Source: Betaproteobacteria bacterium
GTDB lineage: Bacteria; Pseudomonadota; Gammaproteobacteria; Burkholderiales; SG8-41
DNA: 64,000 bases
Assembly: GCA_028292435.1 (NCBI GenBank)
Contig: JAQGMI010000048.1
Location: forward strand, 22,311 to 86,310
Direction of reading: 5' to 3'
A program made the position numbers and the translations under genes. Positions 36,193 through 43,220 of the stretch are shown here, piece after piece (position 1 is the stretch's first letter; each line of letters opens with the position of its first letter). Under the pieces are notes generated by a model. That model was given only the letters and a program-made list of their open reading frames with translations. It was not told the DNA's origin and ran no database searches.

Positions 36193-36990
36193 TCAGTGCG
36201 CCAGTAAATGCCGAGGCTGCGCTGCGCGGCCGCGCGCACCCTCGAAGAACTGGCGAACCAGCGGGAGGTCAACCTGCGACAGTTCTGTCATCGAGCCGGT
36301 TGCCTGCACGGTGCGCTCGCCGAGCACGGCGACGCGGTCGGCGACCTGCCATAAAAGATCGAGGTCGTGCGTGATCATCACGATCGTGAGGCCGAAGGTA
36401 TCGCGCAGGTTCAACACGAGTTCATCGACGCCGGCGGCGCTCGCCGGATCGAGCCCGGCCGTCGGCTCGTCGAGAAACAGCAACTCGGGGTCGAGCGCGA
36501 GGGCGCGCGCGAGGGAAGCTCGCTTGACCATGCCGCCGCTCAATTCGGCGGGATAGAGCGCACCGGTTTCGGGCGCGAGCCCGGCCAGCGCAAGTTTCCA
36601 CGCGGCAACCTGATCGATCAACGCGTCATTGAGCCGCGTGTGCTCGCGCAGCGGCAGACCGACGTTCTCGCGCACGTTCAGCGAACCGAAGAGGCCGCCG
36701 TGCTGAAACATGACGCCAATCCGCTTTAACAGTGCCTGCTCGTCGTTGCTGACGAGCGCGTGCACGTCGCGGCCCAGCACGCGCACGGTGCCGGTGTCGG
36801 GCCGCTGGAGCAGTATCATTTCGCGCAGCAGCGTCGATTTGCCCGAGCCGCTGCCGCCGACGAGCGCAAATATTTCGGCGCGCCGGACTTCGAGGTCGAC
36901 GCCCTCGTGCACGACATGTGCGCCGTAGCGCGTCGACACGTTGCGCATCTCGATCACCGGTTCTCCCGCCGCTGCATCTGCCGTCGCCAT
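36193..36990 (-). CDS. ABC transporter ATP-binding protein (MlaF-like)
   Basis: A 265-residue ATPase from ATG 36990. It has the Walker A motif GGSGSGKST, Q-loop FQHGG, the signature LSGGMVKRASLARALA and the Walker B motif LLFLDEPTAGLDP. GMVKRA in the signature and TGALYPAELSG resemble MlaF. It energises lipid movement through the permease encoded just upstream, with which it overlaps by one base. Confidence 0.9.
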   Translation of the reverse strand: MATADAAAGEPVIEMRNVSTRYGAHVVHEGVDLEVRRAEIFALVGGSGSGKSTLLREMILLQRPDTGTVRVLGRDVHALVSNDEQALLKRIGVMFQHGGLFGSLNVRENVGLPLREHTRLNDALIDQVAAWKLALAGLAPETGALYPAELSGGMVKRASLARALALDPELLFLDEPTAGLDPASAAGVDELVLNLRDTFGLTIVMITHDLDLLWQVADRVAVLGERTVQATGSMTELSQVDLPLVRQFFEGARGRAAQPRHLLAH

Positions 36991-38204
36991 CACAGATCGA
37001 GAATGCTGAACACGATTGAAAACATTGCATCGGCGACGATGACGAGAAATGTCGCGTGAACCACGCTGCGCGTGGTTTGACGCCCGACGCTGTCGGCGCC
37101 GCCGTGCGTGCGAAATCCCTGAAAGCAACCGACGATTGCGATGATCGCGGCGAACACCGGGGCCTTGCCGACGCCGATCAGATAAGTCGACGGCGAGACC
37201 GCGTTGACGAAGCGGGCAACAAATTCGAAGTAACCGACGCCGAGCTTGGTTTGCGCCATGAGCATGCCGCCGATCACGCCGCACACATCGGCATAGACCG
37301 TCAGCAGCGGCATCGCGATCATCAGCGCGATCACCTTGGGCAGCACCAACACGTCGAGCGGCGCAATGCCGAGCGTGCGCATGGCGTCGATCTCTTCGGT
37401 AACGGACATGGTGCCGATTTGCGCGGCATATGCGGAGCCCGAACGGCCCGCGGCGATGATCGCGGTTATCAGCGGCGCGAATTCGCGCAGCATCGAGAGG
37501 CCGATCAGATCCGCGACGTAGATGTTCGCGCCGTATTGCCGGAGCTGGTCGGCGCCCTGATAGGCGACGACGATGCCGAGCAGAAACGACAACAGGCCGA
37601 CGATTGGCAGCGCATTGACGCCGGCGGTCTGGATGTTATGCAGGATCGGCCGCCAGCGAATGCGCTGCGGGCGTGCAATGCCGGCGGCAAGCGCCAGCGC
37701 CGTGTCGCCCACAAAGCTGAGCAGCGCATACAGTTGCTCGATCGCGGCGCCGGTCGCTGTGCCGATTCGATCGAGCAGCGGGCTAGGCGGCTGGGGCGCC
37801 GCTTGCGCGGGCGGGGTGCGTTCGAGCAGCTCGATCAGCTTCGTGAAGTCTGGCCGCCAGCCGCGTAAGACAGGCGACGAGCCTGCCGCGTTAAGCCGCG
37901 CGAGCAGTTGCTGCAGCATCCACACGCCGACCGTGTCGAGCGCTTCCACGTGCGCGCCGTCGATGACCGCATCCTTTTGCACTGGCAACGGCCAGGCGTC
38001 GAGTTGGCGGTCAAGCGGACTCGCGCCGAACGCAGTCCAGTGGCCGGACAACGCCAGGCCGTCCGGCGCCGTTGTCAGAGCGGCCGGCGCCGCTGCCGAT
38101 TGCGGTCGCCGTTGATGCGGCGTGGTTACGAGTGCGGGCGCCCCGGATATCAAGCGCGGCCTCGCGCGCGCATTGCGCGCTCCGGTGGGACCGCACCGAG
38201 GCAT
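36990..38204 (-). CDS. MlaE-family permease with N-terminal STAS-like domain
   Basis: A 404-residue protein as read from ATG 38204, which is uncertain: the first 40 residues are low in complexity and no good ribosome-binding site is seen. Residues 50-130 look like a STAS domain (ALSGHWTAFGASPLD, VDTVGVWMLQQLL region). The C-terminal 260 residues are the MlaE permease, with about five to six spans and the family motif REFAPLITAIIAAGRSGSAYAAQIGTM. The domain fusion replaces the separate MlaB protein of E. coli. It is the first gene of the leftward lipid-transport operon. Confidence 0.85.
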   Translation of the reverse strand: MPRCGPTGARNARARPRLISGAPALVTTPHQRRPQSAAAPAALTTAPDGLALSGHWTAFGASPLDRQLDAWPLPVQKDAVIDGAHVEALDTVGVWMLQQLLARLNAAGSSPVLRGWRPDFTKLIELLERTPPAQAAPQPPSPLLDRIGTATGAAIEQLYALLSFVGDTALALAAGIARPQRIRWRPILHNIQTAGVNALPIVGLLSFLLGIVVAYQGADQLRQYGANIYVADLIGLSMLREFAPLITAIIAAGRSGSAYAAQIGTMSVTEEIDAMRTLGIAPLDVLVLPKVIALMIAMPLLTVYADVCGVIGGMLMAQTKLGVGYFEFVARFVNAVSPSTYLIGVGKAPVFAAIIAIVGCFQGFRTHGGADSVGRQTTRSVVHATFLVIVADAMFSIVFSILDL

Positions 38205-38319
38205 TTTTGTGGGAAGGTGGCGATGGATTCCATGCGCGTCAGAGCATTGCAGGCGTAATGATCGTGGGCCCGGTTCTCGCGGCGGAGATCAAAGCCTAAG
38301 CGAGCGTAAGACCAACGTA

Positions 38320-38402
38320 TGTGCGCCAACGAACAGTTAGCGCGACGCGCGTCATTCTATGTACGCTATCGCACATCGCTGATTCGGCTCACCCGATATG
38401 TT
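38320..38402 (+). promoter_or_regulatory. Two tandem copies of the palindrome, 40 bp apart
   Basis: TGTGCGccaaCGAACA (38320-38335) and TGTACGctatCGCACA (38360-38375) have their centres exactly 40 bp apart, near four helical turns, so both face the same side of the DNA. From the second copy, TATGTT starts at 38397, 29.5 bp from its centre. This fits an activator promoter with an additional upstream site for the small gene at 38501. The region 38205-38500 holds no other gene that I can support. Confidence 0.55.
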
Positions 38403-38500
38403 GGTGCATGTCTGACAACGGGATGCATGCGATCCCCCGACACTGCCCAGCATACATCATGGCTGCCCGCAGGCGATCTCGGGCGCGCGGGGACGCTCTG

Positions 38501-38785
38501 ATGGACGACGGCTTTTGGGGACGACATCTGGAGCTACTGTGGCTATGCGCGCTGGCGGCCTGGCTTGCATTAACCGCGTTCGGCCGCATTGTGCCGCTCA
38601 TGAATGCGCCGGAGGCCGTGCGGATCGAGCGCTATTTTTCTCGGGGCGTGGATTTCGCGTTGGCCGATGGGAATGCGAAGCAGGCGGGCGTGCAGCCGAT
38701 GCCGGATGGATTAGCGATCTATCTCCAATTGCATCATTCGCGCGATCAGGCTGCGCCGCAGCAAGCCAACATCTGTTCGCCCTGA
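38501..38785 (+). CDS. Small hypothetical membrane protein
   Basis: A 94-residue open frame with a well-spaced GGGGA seven bases before ATG 38501. One hydrophobic segment (residues 12-32, LELLWLCALAAWLALTAFG) is followed by a polar tail. No family is recognised. Support comes from the upstream tandem activator sites with a suitable -10, which would start a transcript near 38409. It could still be a chance frame. Confidence 0.4.
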   Translation: MDDGFWGRHLELLWLCALAAWLALTAFGRIVPLMNAPEAVRIERYFSRGVDFALADGNAKQAGVQPMPDGLAIYLQLHHSRDQAAPQQANICSP

Positions 38786-38824
38786 TCCGGGGCGCGGGCG
38801 GGGGCGAAAAGAAGCGGCGGATTA

Positions 38825-38868
38825 TGTGCGCTAACGTACGCAAGAATCCCCTCGCGCGGGTCAATAAT
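38825..38868 (+). promoter_or_regulatory. Palindrome copy and promoter of the candidate small RNA
   Basis: TGTGCGctaaCGTACG (38825-38840) is followed by AATAAT at 38863-38868, 30.5 bp from the motif centre. A start near 38875 is predicted, with the motif at about -42. It fits the pattern of the other copies within one base. Confidence 0.5.
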
Positions 38869-38874
38869 CGAACG

Positions 38875-38956
38875 TCTTCCCCCGCCAATAGTTTCCCTTC
38901 CTCTATCAATTGGCGGCTTACGCCTCCGGTTGCGTTAAACCGGGGGCGCTTTTTTT
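38875..38956 (+). ncRNA. Candidate small regulatory RNA with CU-rich loop
   Basis: The predicted transcript of about 82 nt has two hairpins. The first pairs CCGCCAAT (38882-38889) with ATTGGCGG (38909-38916) perfectly and presents a 19-base loop that contains UUUCCCUUCCUCU, complementary to Shine-Dalgarno sequences. The second is the intrinsic terminator at 38921-38956. There is no good open frame. The arrangement (promoter, exposed CU-rich loop, terminal hairpin with U-run) is typical of trans-acting bacterial small RNAs. Expression and targets are unknown; the exact 5' end is an estimate. Confidence 0.5.
38921..38956 (+). terminator. Intrinsic terminator
   Basis: CGCCTCCGGTT (38921-38931) pairs with AACCGGGGGCG (38938-38948) over eleven bases with a single G-T wobble and a six-base loop, followed by CTTTTTTT (38949-38956). 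Orientation is rightward. It has no matching U-run on the other strand. Confidence 0.8.
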
Positions 38957-38986
38957 GCCGCGTGATCTTGCGCTGATTCGGCGGAG

Positions 38987-39322
38987 CTAGATCGGGGATG
39001 CGCCTTCTTCCCACGTAACATCGGCGTGTTTGTCGGCGGCGGCTTTCAACATTTGTATCAGCGGAAACGCGCGCAGCCGAATGCCGACCGGCGGCGGTTC
39101 GTCCGCATCTTTGTCGTTGCGCGGCGGCGGAGGTTTCGCCTGTTCGACGCGTTCGGCGCCGGCCAAGCCTTGCTCGAGGCTCGCCAATGCGGGCGGAATC
39201 TCGCCGGCGAGCAGCGCGCTCGGTACCGTGCCGCTATGGCCGGCCATTTTGAGCAGCGTTACTGCCACATCGCGATTCATGATGATGCTGTTCCATGCCT
39301 TGCAGCGAAATGTCACGAGCAT
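38987..39322 (-). CDS. DUF1840 domain protein
   Basis: A 111-residue protein with the DUF1840 pattern: MLVTFRCKAWNSIIMNRDVAVTLLKMAGHSGTVPSALL at the start, a Pro-rich variable middle (AKPPPPRNDKDADEPPP) and the C-terminal RAFPLIQMLKAAADKHADVTWE. The family is common in betaproteobacteria and has no known function. It is the last gene of a small leftward group with the DUF3096 and DUF3185 genes. Confidence 0.88.
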   Translation of the reverse strand: MLVTFRCKAWNSIIMNRDVAVTLLKMAGHSGTVPSALLAGEIPPALASLEQGLAGAERVEQAKPPPPRNDKDADEPPPVGIRLRAFPLIQMLKAAADKHADVTWEEGASPI

Positions 39323-39363
39323 GCCGGTTCTCCCATTGGCGCTTTGCCGTCGTCAGTCGCCGC

Positions 39364-39516
39364 TCAAAAATGATAATTGCCGCCGCCCATCAATCCGATC
39401 ACACCGATGATGATCAGGTAGAAGGCGACAATGTAATTCAAAAGCCGCGGCACGAGCAAAATCAGAATGCCGGCGAGCAGAGATACCAGCGGGGTAAGTC
39501 CCAGATTGATTGTCAT
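39364..39516 (-). CDS. DUF3096-like small membrane protein
   Basis: A 50-residue protein (ATG 39516, stop 39364-39366) that reads MTINLGLTPLVSLLAGILI, continues with LLVPRLLNYIVAFYLIIIGVIGL and ends in MGGGNYHF. It has two hydrophobic helices joined by an Arg/Pro turn. This matches DUF3096, tiny inner-membrane proteins often found beside stress genes. Function is unknown. It lies 9 bp after the DUF3185 gene. Confidence 0.8.
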   Translation of the reverse strand: MTINLGLTPLVSLLAGILILLVPRLLNYIVAFYLIIIGVIGLMGGGNYHF

Positions 39517-39525
39517 GTCAATGTC

Positions 39526-39750
39526 CTAACGTTTTTTGGCGACTGCGAATGCGATCAAGCCGAGTCCGCCGCCGACCAGAACCCAGCCCAGCATCGGCGG
39601 AAAAGAAACCGTGTGAGTCTTCTCGGCAGTTGCTGTCAGCGGCCCGATCTGCAGCACTTGTTCGCGGGTGGTGTAACTGTAGTGGTCGTAGGCGAGAAGT
39701 CCTGCGCCCACGACCACGAGCACGATGCCGACGACGAGCGCGTTTTTCAT
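39526..39750 (-). CDS. DUF3185-like small membrane protein
   Basis: A 74-residue protein with two hydrophobic helices (residues 3-20 and 53-70) separated by a periplasmic-type loop (YDHYSYTTREQVLQIGPLTATAEKTHTVSFPP) and a Lys-rich end (VAKKR). This fits the DUF3185 family, which has no known function. A strong GAGGAGA Shine-Dalgarno precedes ATG 39750 on the minus strand. It starts the leftward group that includes DUF3096 and DUF1840. Confidence 0.8.
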   Translation of the reverse strand: MKNALVVGIVLVVVGAGLLAYDHYSYTTREQVLQIGPLTATAEKTHTVSFPPMLGWVLVGGGLGLIAFAVAKKR

Positions 39751-39780
39751 AGTGTCTCCTCTGTTGTTATTGTCTGAGCC

Positions 39781-39823
39781 ATGTTCGCACTCAATTGAGT
39801 TTTATTCCGTGCGGTTGCCCACA
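39781..39823 (-). promoter_or_regulatory. Degenerate palindrome upstream of the DUF3185 gene
   Basis: Read on the minus strand, TGTGGGcaacCGCACG (39823-39808) with the TA flank seen at other copies matches the motif with two differences. A weak -10-like GAACAT lies 29.5 bp from its centre. This is the least certain copy. Confidence 0.3.
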
Positions 39824-39876
39824 TACCGCGACGTTAGTGTGGGTTGAAACGGTCATTCCCTGTCAGGTGCAGTCTG

Positions 39877-39919
39877 AGTGCGTTAGCGAACAGATTTCTC
39901 CGCTGGTGCGCCGACAATT
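39877..39919 (+). promoter_or_regulatory. Palindrome copy and promoter of the PA2779-like gene
   Basis: AGTGCGttagCGAACA (39877-39892) matches the recurring motif. A -10-like GACAAT (39913-39918) starts 28.5 bp from its centre, one base closer than at the best promoters. The predicted leader before ATG 39981 is about 55 bases. Confidence 0.5.
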
Positions 39920-39980
39920 CCTTCTGCCAAGTCGCTCGACTTTGCGGTCGATTTTTCACGAAATTCTGGAGGAGGTTCAA

Positions 39981-40343
39981 ATGGAGTTCACAGGAATTAA
40001 ATGGATATGCCGGGTGCTTATCGCGTCCATGCTGATGCTGCAGTTTTCGATGGTTCAGGCCGCGATGGTTGGTGCCGAAGAGATGTTGACGCCTTCAATG
40101 GTCCAGGCCGACCGCTCGGCCGTTTCGAGCGCCGTGAGCCGCACTGAGGTCGCGAGCCAGTTGCAATTGCTCGGCGTCGACACTCAGCTCGCACAAGACC
40201 GGGTGGCCGCCATGACCGACAGCGAAGTTCACGCGCTCGCCGGAAATATCGACGCGGTCCCCGCCGGCGCGATGGTCGCGTGGGGCTGGTGGGTGATTGC
40301 AGCACTCATCGCCATCATGGTTTACGCCAATTGGAAACGATGA
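39981..40343 (+). CDS. PA2779-family membrane protein
   Basis: A 120-residue protein with strong GGAGGAGG (39968-39975) before ATG 39981. A signal-like hydrophobic segment (residues 8-27) and a C-terminal span (WGWWVIAALIAIMVYANWKR) frame a soluble helical middle (RTEVASQLQLLGVDTQLAQDRVAAMTDSEV). This is the PA2779 family, always found next to a PA2778-type peptidase gene, as here with a four-base overlap. Its function is unknown. Confidence 0.85.
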   Translation: MEFTGIKWICRVLIASMLMLQFSMVQAAMVGAEEMLTPSMVQADRSAVSSAVSRTEVASQLQLLGVDTQLAQDRVAAMTDSEVHALAGNIDAVPAGAMVAWGWWVIAALIAIMVYANWKR

Positions 40344-41305
40344 TTTGTTCTCGTAACAGTGTAGTGCGCAGCGCCCGCCTGACCGCGGGCGTTTTGCTGG
40401 TGGCGGCGGTGCTGGGAGGCTGCGCGGGTGTCGCCCCGCAGTCCGAGCTTTTAAGCGAAAATTGGCCCGCCGATCTGCCGCAGCGTGCCGAGCTTACGAA
40501 AGTTCCGTTTTTCCCGCAGCAGGATTTCCAGTGCGGTCCCGCTGCGCTCGCCACGTCGATGGCGAGTTTCAACGTCAAGGTGACGCCCGAGCAATTGACC
40601 GATGAAGTGTACCTGCCTGCGCGCAAAGGTACTTTTCAGGTCGAGATGCTCGCATCGCCGCGGCGCCACGGCCTGGTGTCCTATCAGCTCGCGCCGAGTT
40701 ATGAAGACCTGTTGCGCGAAGTCGCCTCGGGTACGCCGGTCGTCGTGCTGCAGAACCTTGATGCCGACTGGCACTATGCAGTCGTCATCGGTTATGACGC
40801 TGCCGACAAGAAAATGCTATTGCGCTCGGGTTTCGAGGAGCGTCTTGAAATGCCGTTTTTTGTGCTCGAATACACGTGGCAGAACGCGGCACACTGGGCC
40901 ATGGTAACGGTGCCGCCCGACCGCATTCCGGTCACCGCTACGGAAGCCTCGTACGTCGCCGCGATCGTCGCGATGGCGCGCGTGGGTGAGCCGCGCGCGG
41001 TGCAAACCGCATACAAAACGTTTCTGCAACGCTGGCCCGATAACCTGACGGCAAGTATCGGCCTTGCAAACAGCTATTACGCGCTCGGTCAATTGAGCGA
41101 GGCTGAAGCCATTTTGCGGCGTGCTGCCGAGCGCCATCCCGAATCGGATGCCGTGATGAACAATCTCGCGCAGGCGCTTTCCGACGACGGCCGCGACGAC
41201 GAAGCGCTCAGCCTTATCCAGCGGGCAGTCGAAATCGACGGCGCTTACGCGCAAATAGCCCGGCAGACGCTCACGATCATCGAACAGCGGCGCGCCAAAC
41301 GTTAA
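40340..41305 (+). CDS. PA2778-family C39-like peptidase lipoprotein with TPR repeats
   Basis: A 321-residue lipoprotein (lipobox LGGC, near residue 28). The peptidase domain has the catalytic-type cysteine in DFQCGPAALATSM and a histidine in DADWHYAVVIGYD, the pattern of C39 peptidases. TPR repeats follow in the second half (NLTASIGLANSYYALGQLSEAEAIL and VMNNLAQALSDDGRDDEALSLI). It overlaps the PA2779-type gene by four bases, and the two probably work together in the cell envelope. The natural substrate is unknown; C39-like enzymes usually cut after double glycine. Confidence 0.88.
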   Translation: MICSRNSVVRSARLTAGVLLVAAVLGGCAGVAPQSELLSENWPADLPQRAELTKVPFFPQQDFQCGPAALATSMASFNVKVTPEQLTDEVYLPARKGTFQVEMLASPRRHGLVSYQLAPSYEDLLREVASGTPVVVLQNLDADWHYAVVIGYDAADKKMLLRSGFEERLEMPFFVLEYTWQNAAHWAMVTVPPDRIPVTATEASYVAAIVAMARVGEPRAVQTAYKTFLQRWPDNLTASIGLANSYYALGQLSEAEAILRRAAERHPESDAVMNNLAQALSDDGRDDEALSLIQRAVEIDGAYAQIARQTLTIIEQRRAKR

Positions 41306-41349
41306 TATTTCGGCGTTTAGCGCGTGGACCGGCGCGGCCGTCAACAGTG

Positions 41350-41393
41350 AGTGCGCCACCGCACAGAGCGGCGGCAAGCATCGAGCGCACTAT
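41350..41393 (+). promoter_or_regulatory. Palindrome copy upstream of the BON gene
   Basis: AGTGCGccacCGCACA (41350-41365) matches the recurring motif. The best -10 candidate is CACTAT (41388-41393), 30.5 bp from the centre, which is weak. The predicted leader before ATG 41427 is about 27 bases and contains a GGGGAG ribosome-binding site. Confidence 0.5.
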
Positions 41394-41426
41394 CGAATCT
41401 GGACCGGGTCGTAGGGGAGAAATAAA

Positions 41427-42005
41427 ATGAAGATGCACCTTGGTTTGGCCCTGGCACGCACAGTCCTGGCGGGGGTAATCGCGCTGGGCATCAGCGGCTG
41501 CAATCAATCCCAGGACACTTCCGGCGGCGCGAAATCGACGACGACTGTCGGCACTGAAATCGACGACAGCATTTTGACCGGGCGCGTCGCCGCCGCGTTG
41601 CTCTCGGACCTGTCCGCCCGCAGCTATGGATTCAAAGTTGAAACCCGCAAAGGCGACGTCCAACTGAGCGGCTTCGCCGACAATCAAGCGGATATCGAGC
41701 GCGCTGTGCAGGTCGCACGCGGCGTGCCCGGCGTCAAGCAAGTGGACAATAAGGTGAGCGTCAAAACTGCCGCCACCACGGTCGGCAATAAGGTCGATGA
41801 CGGGATCGTCACGGCCAGGATCAAGGCGGCGCTGTTGTCGGACTCAAGCGTGCGCGGCTTCGACATCGGCGTCGTCACGCAAAAAGGCGAAGTGCAATTG
41901 AGCGGGTTTGCCGCCACCCAGGCGCAAATCGACCGCGCTGTCGAAATCGCGCGCGGCGTCGAGGGCGTGCGTGCGGTCGACAACAAGATGACTGTCAAGC
42001 AGTGA
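41427..42005 (+). CDS. BON-domain lipoprotein (two BON domains)
   Basis: A 192-residue lipoprotein with the lipobox ISGC (Cys25). Two BON domains follow (about residues 40-118 and 120-192), both with the pattern V-G-x-x-x-D-D and the core RKGDVQLSGFADNQADIERAVQVARGVPGVKQVDNK or its second copy. BON proteins such as OsmY bind membranes and are induced by osmotic or envelope stress. The upstream palindrome fits such regulation. It overlaps the AI-2E-family gene by four bases. Confidence 0.9.
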   Translation: MKMHLGLALARTVLAGVIALGISGCNQSQDTSGGAKSTTTVGTEIDDSILTGRVAAALLSDLSARSYGFKVETRKGDVQLSGFADNQADIERAVQVARGVPGVKQVDNKVSVKTAATTVGNKVDDGIVTARIKAALLSDSSVRGFDIGVVTQKGEVQLSGFAATQAQIDRAVEIARGVEGVRAVDNKMTVKQ

Positions 42006-43213
42006 GCACTGTCGGCGCGCTCGACAAAACGCCGCCCGCAAATGGCGCCGTCGCGCGCGCGGAGAACGGCACGCTTCCCGCCGCGCCTGGCAATGGCGCC
42101 GCCGAAACCGCCGTCCATTCCGTCAAAAGCACGCGCAGCGCACGCATGATGATCGCGCTCGGGATACTTGCCACACTCGCCGTGGTGGCGGCTCTCTACC
42201 TCGCGCGGGGATTTTTCGTGCCGCTACTGATCGGCATCCTTTTGAGCTATGCACTCCATCCGCTGGTCGATGTGCTCGGGCAACTGCGCGTGCCGCGCGC
42301 GATCGGCGCGGCGGTGATACTCGGGCTGCTGATCGGCGGGATCTCTTGGGTCGGCGTTGCGCTCAAGGACGAAACGGCGGCGATGATCGAAAAGCTGCCG
42401 CAGGCCGCGCGAAAAATGCGCCAGAAACTCGTCTCCACCCGCGCGACTCGTCCAACGCCGTTGCAGAACATGCAGGAGGCTGCCCAGGAGATTCAGGGCG
42501 CGGCGGCCGAAGCGGGCGCGAAAGTTGGTTCGCGCGTGCCTGCCGTGAAGCCGGTCGAATCGAGTGCGTGGCTTAGCGACTTCGCGTTCGCGCAGTCGGC
42601 GCTGCTGGTCAGCACCGCGGCGCAAACGCCGGTCGTGCTGCTGCTCACCTACTTTTTGCTCGCATCCGGCTCGCACTTCAGGCGCAAGCTCGTGCAGTTC
42701 GTCGGCCCTTCGCTCACGCGCAAAAAAGACGCGGTGCGCATCCTCGAGGAGGTCGACCTGCAGGTCCAGCGCTACCTGCTGGCGATGTTGATTGCGAACT
42801 TGCTGGTCGGCTTATGCACCTGGCTCGCGTTCGAGGCATTCGGCATGGAACAGGCGGGCGTCTGGGGCGTCGCGGCGGGCATTTTGCATTTCATTCCATA
42901 CCTTGGGCCGGCGCTGCTCGCGTTTGCGAGCGGCGTCGGTGCTTTCATGCAATTCGGCTCGCTGCTGGATGCGCTGACGGTTGCAGGCATGTCGATGGTG
43001 GTCGCCGGCGTGATCGGCATGCTTCTCATGACGTGGCTGCAGAGCCGCTTCGCGCGCGTCAACGCGGCGGTGCTTTTCATTGCGCTGCTGTTTTTCGCGT
43101 GGATGTGGGGCATATCGGGCCTGCTGCTCGGCGCGCCGCTGATTGCCATTGGCAAAGCGATCTGCGATCGCATCGAATCGTTGAAGCGCGCCGGCGAATT
43201 ACTCGGCACCTGA
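42002..43213 (+). CDS. AI-2E-family transporter
   Basis: A 403-residue protein from GTG 42002. An N-terminal polar segment of about 45 residues is followed by seven or eight hydrophobic segments, including ALGILATLAVVAALYLARGFFVPLLIGILLSY and the C-terminal IALLFFAWMWGISGLLLGAPLIAIGKAI. These are the family's conserved regions. Members of this family include proteins for autoinducer-2 release and for Na+/H+ exchange, so the name does not prove the substrate. It is cotranslated with the BON lipoprotein. Confidence 0.85.
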   Translation: MSTVGALDKTPPANGAVARAENGTLPAAPGNGAAETAVHSVKSTRSARMMIALGILATLAVVAALYLARGFFVPLLIGILLSYALHPLVDVLGQLRVPRAIGAAVILGLLIGGISWVGVALKDETAAMIEKLPQAARKMRQKLVSTRATRPTPLQNMQEAAQEIQGAAAEAGAKVGSRVPAVKPVESSAWLSDFAFAQSALLVSTAAQTPVVLLLTYFLLASGSHFRRKLVQFVGPSLTRKKDAVRILEEVDLQVQRYLLAMLIANLLVGLCTWLAFEAFGMEQAGVWGVAAGILHFIPYLGPALLAFASGVGAFMQFGSLLDALTVAGMSMVVAGVIGMLLMTWLQSRFARVNAAVLFIALLFFAWMWGISGLLLGAPLIAIGKAICDRIESLKRAGELLGT

Positions 43214-43220
43214 TCTAAGC

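Noticed and set aside
14011..41365. Palindromes seen as REP-type repeats or NtrC sites
   Set aside because: REP elements usually lie at 3' ends or between convergent genes, while these are all upstream of genes at a fixed distance from -10 hexamers. NtrC sites (TGCAC-N5-GTGCA) have another spacing and go with sigma-54 promoters, which I did not see.
42002..43213. Evidence for autoinducer-2 quorum sensing
   Set aside because: The family name does not define the substrate, and no luxS or lsr genes are in the window.
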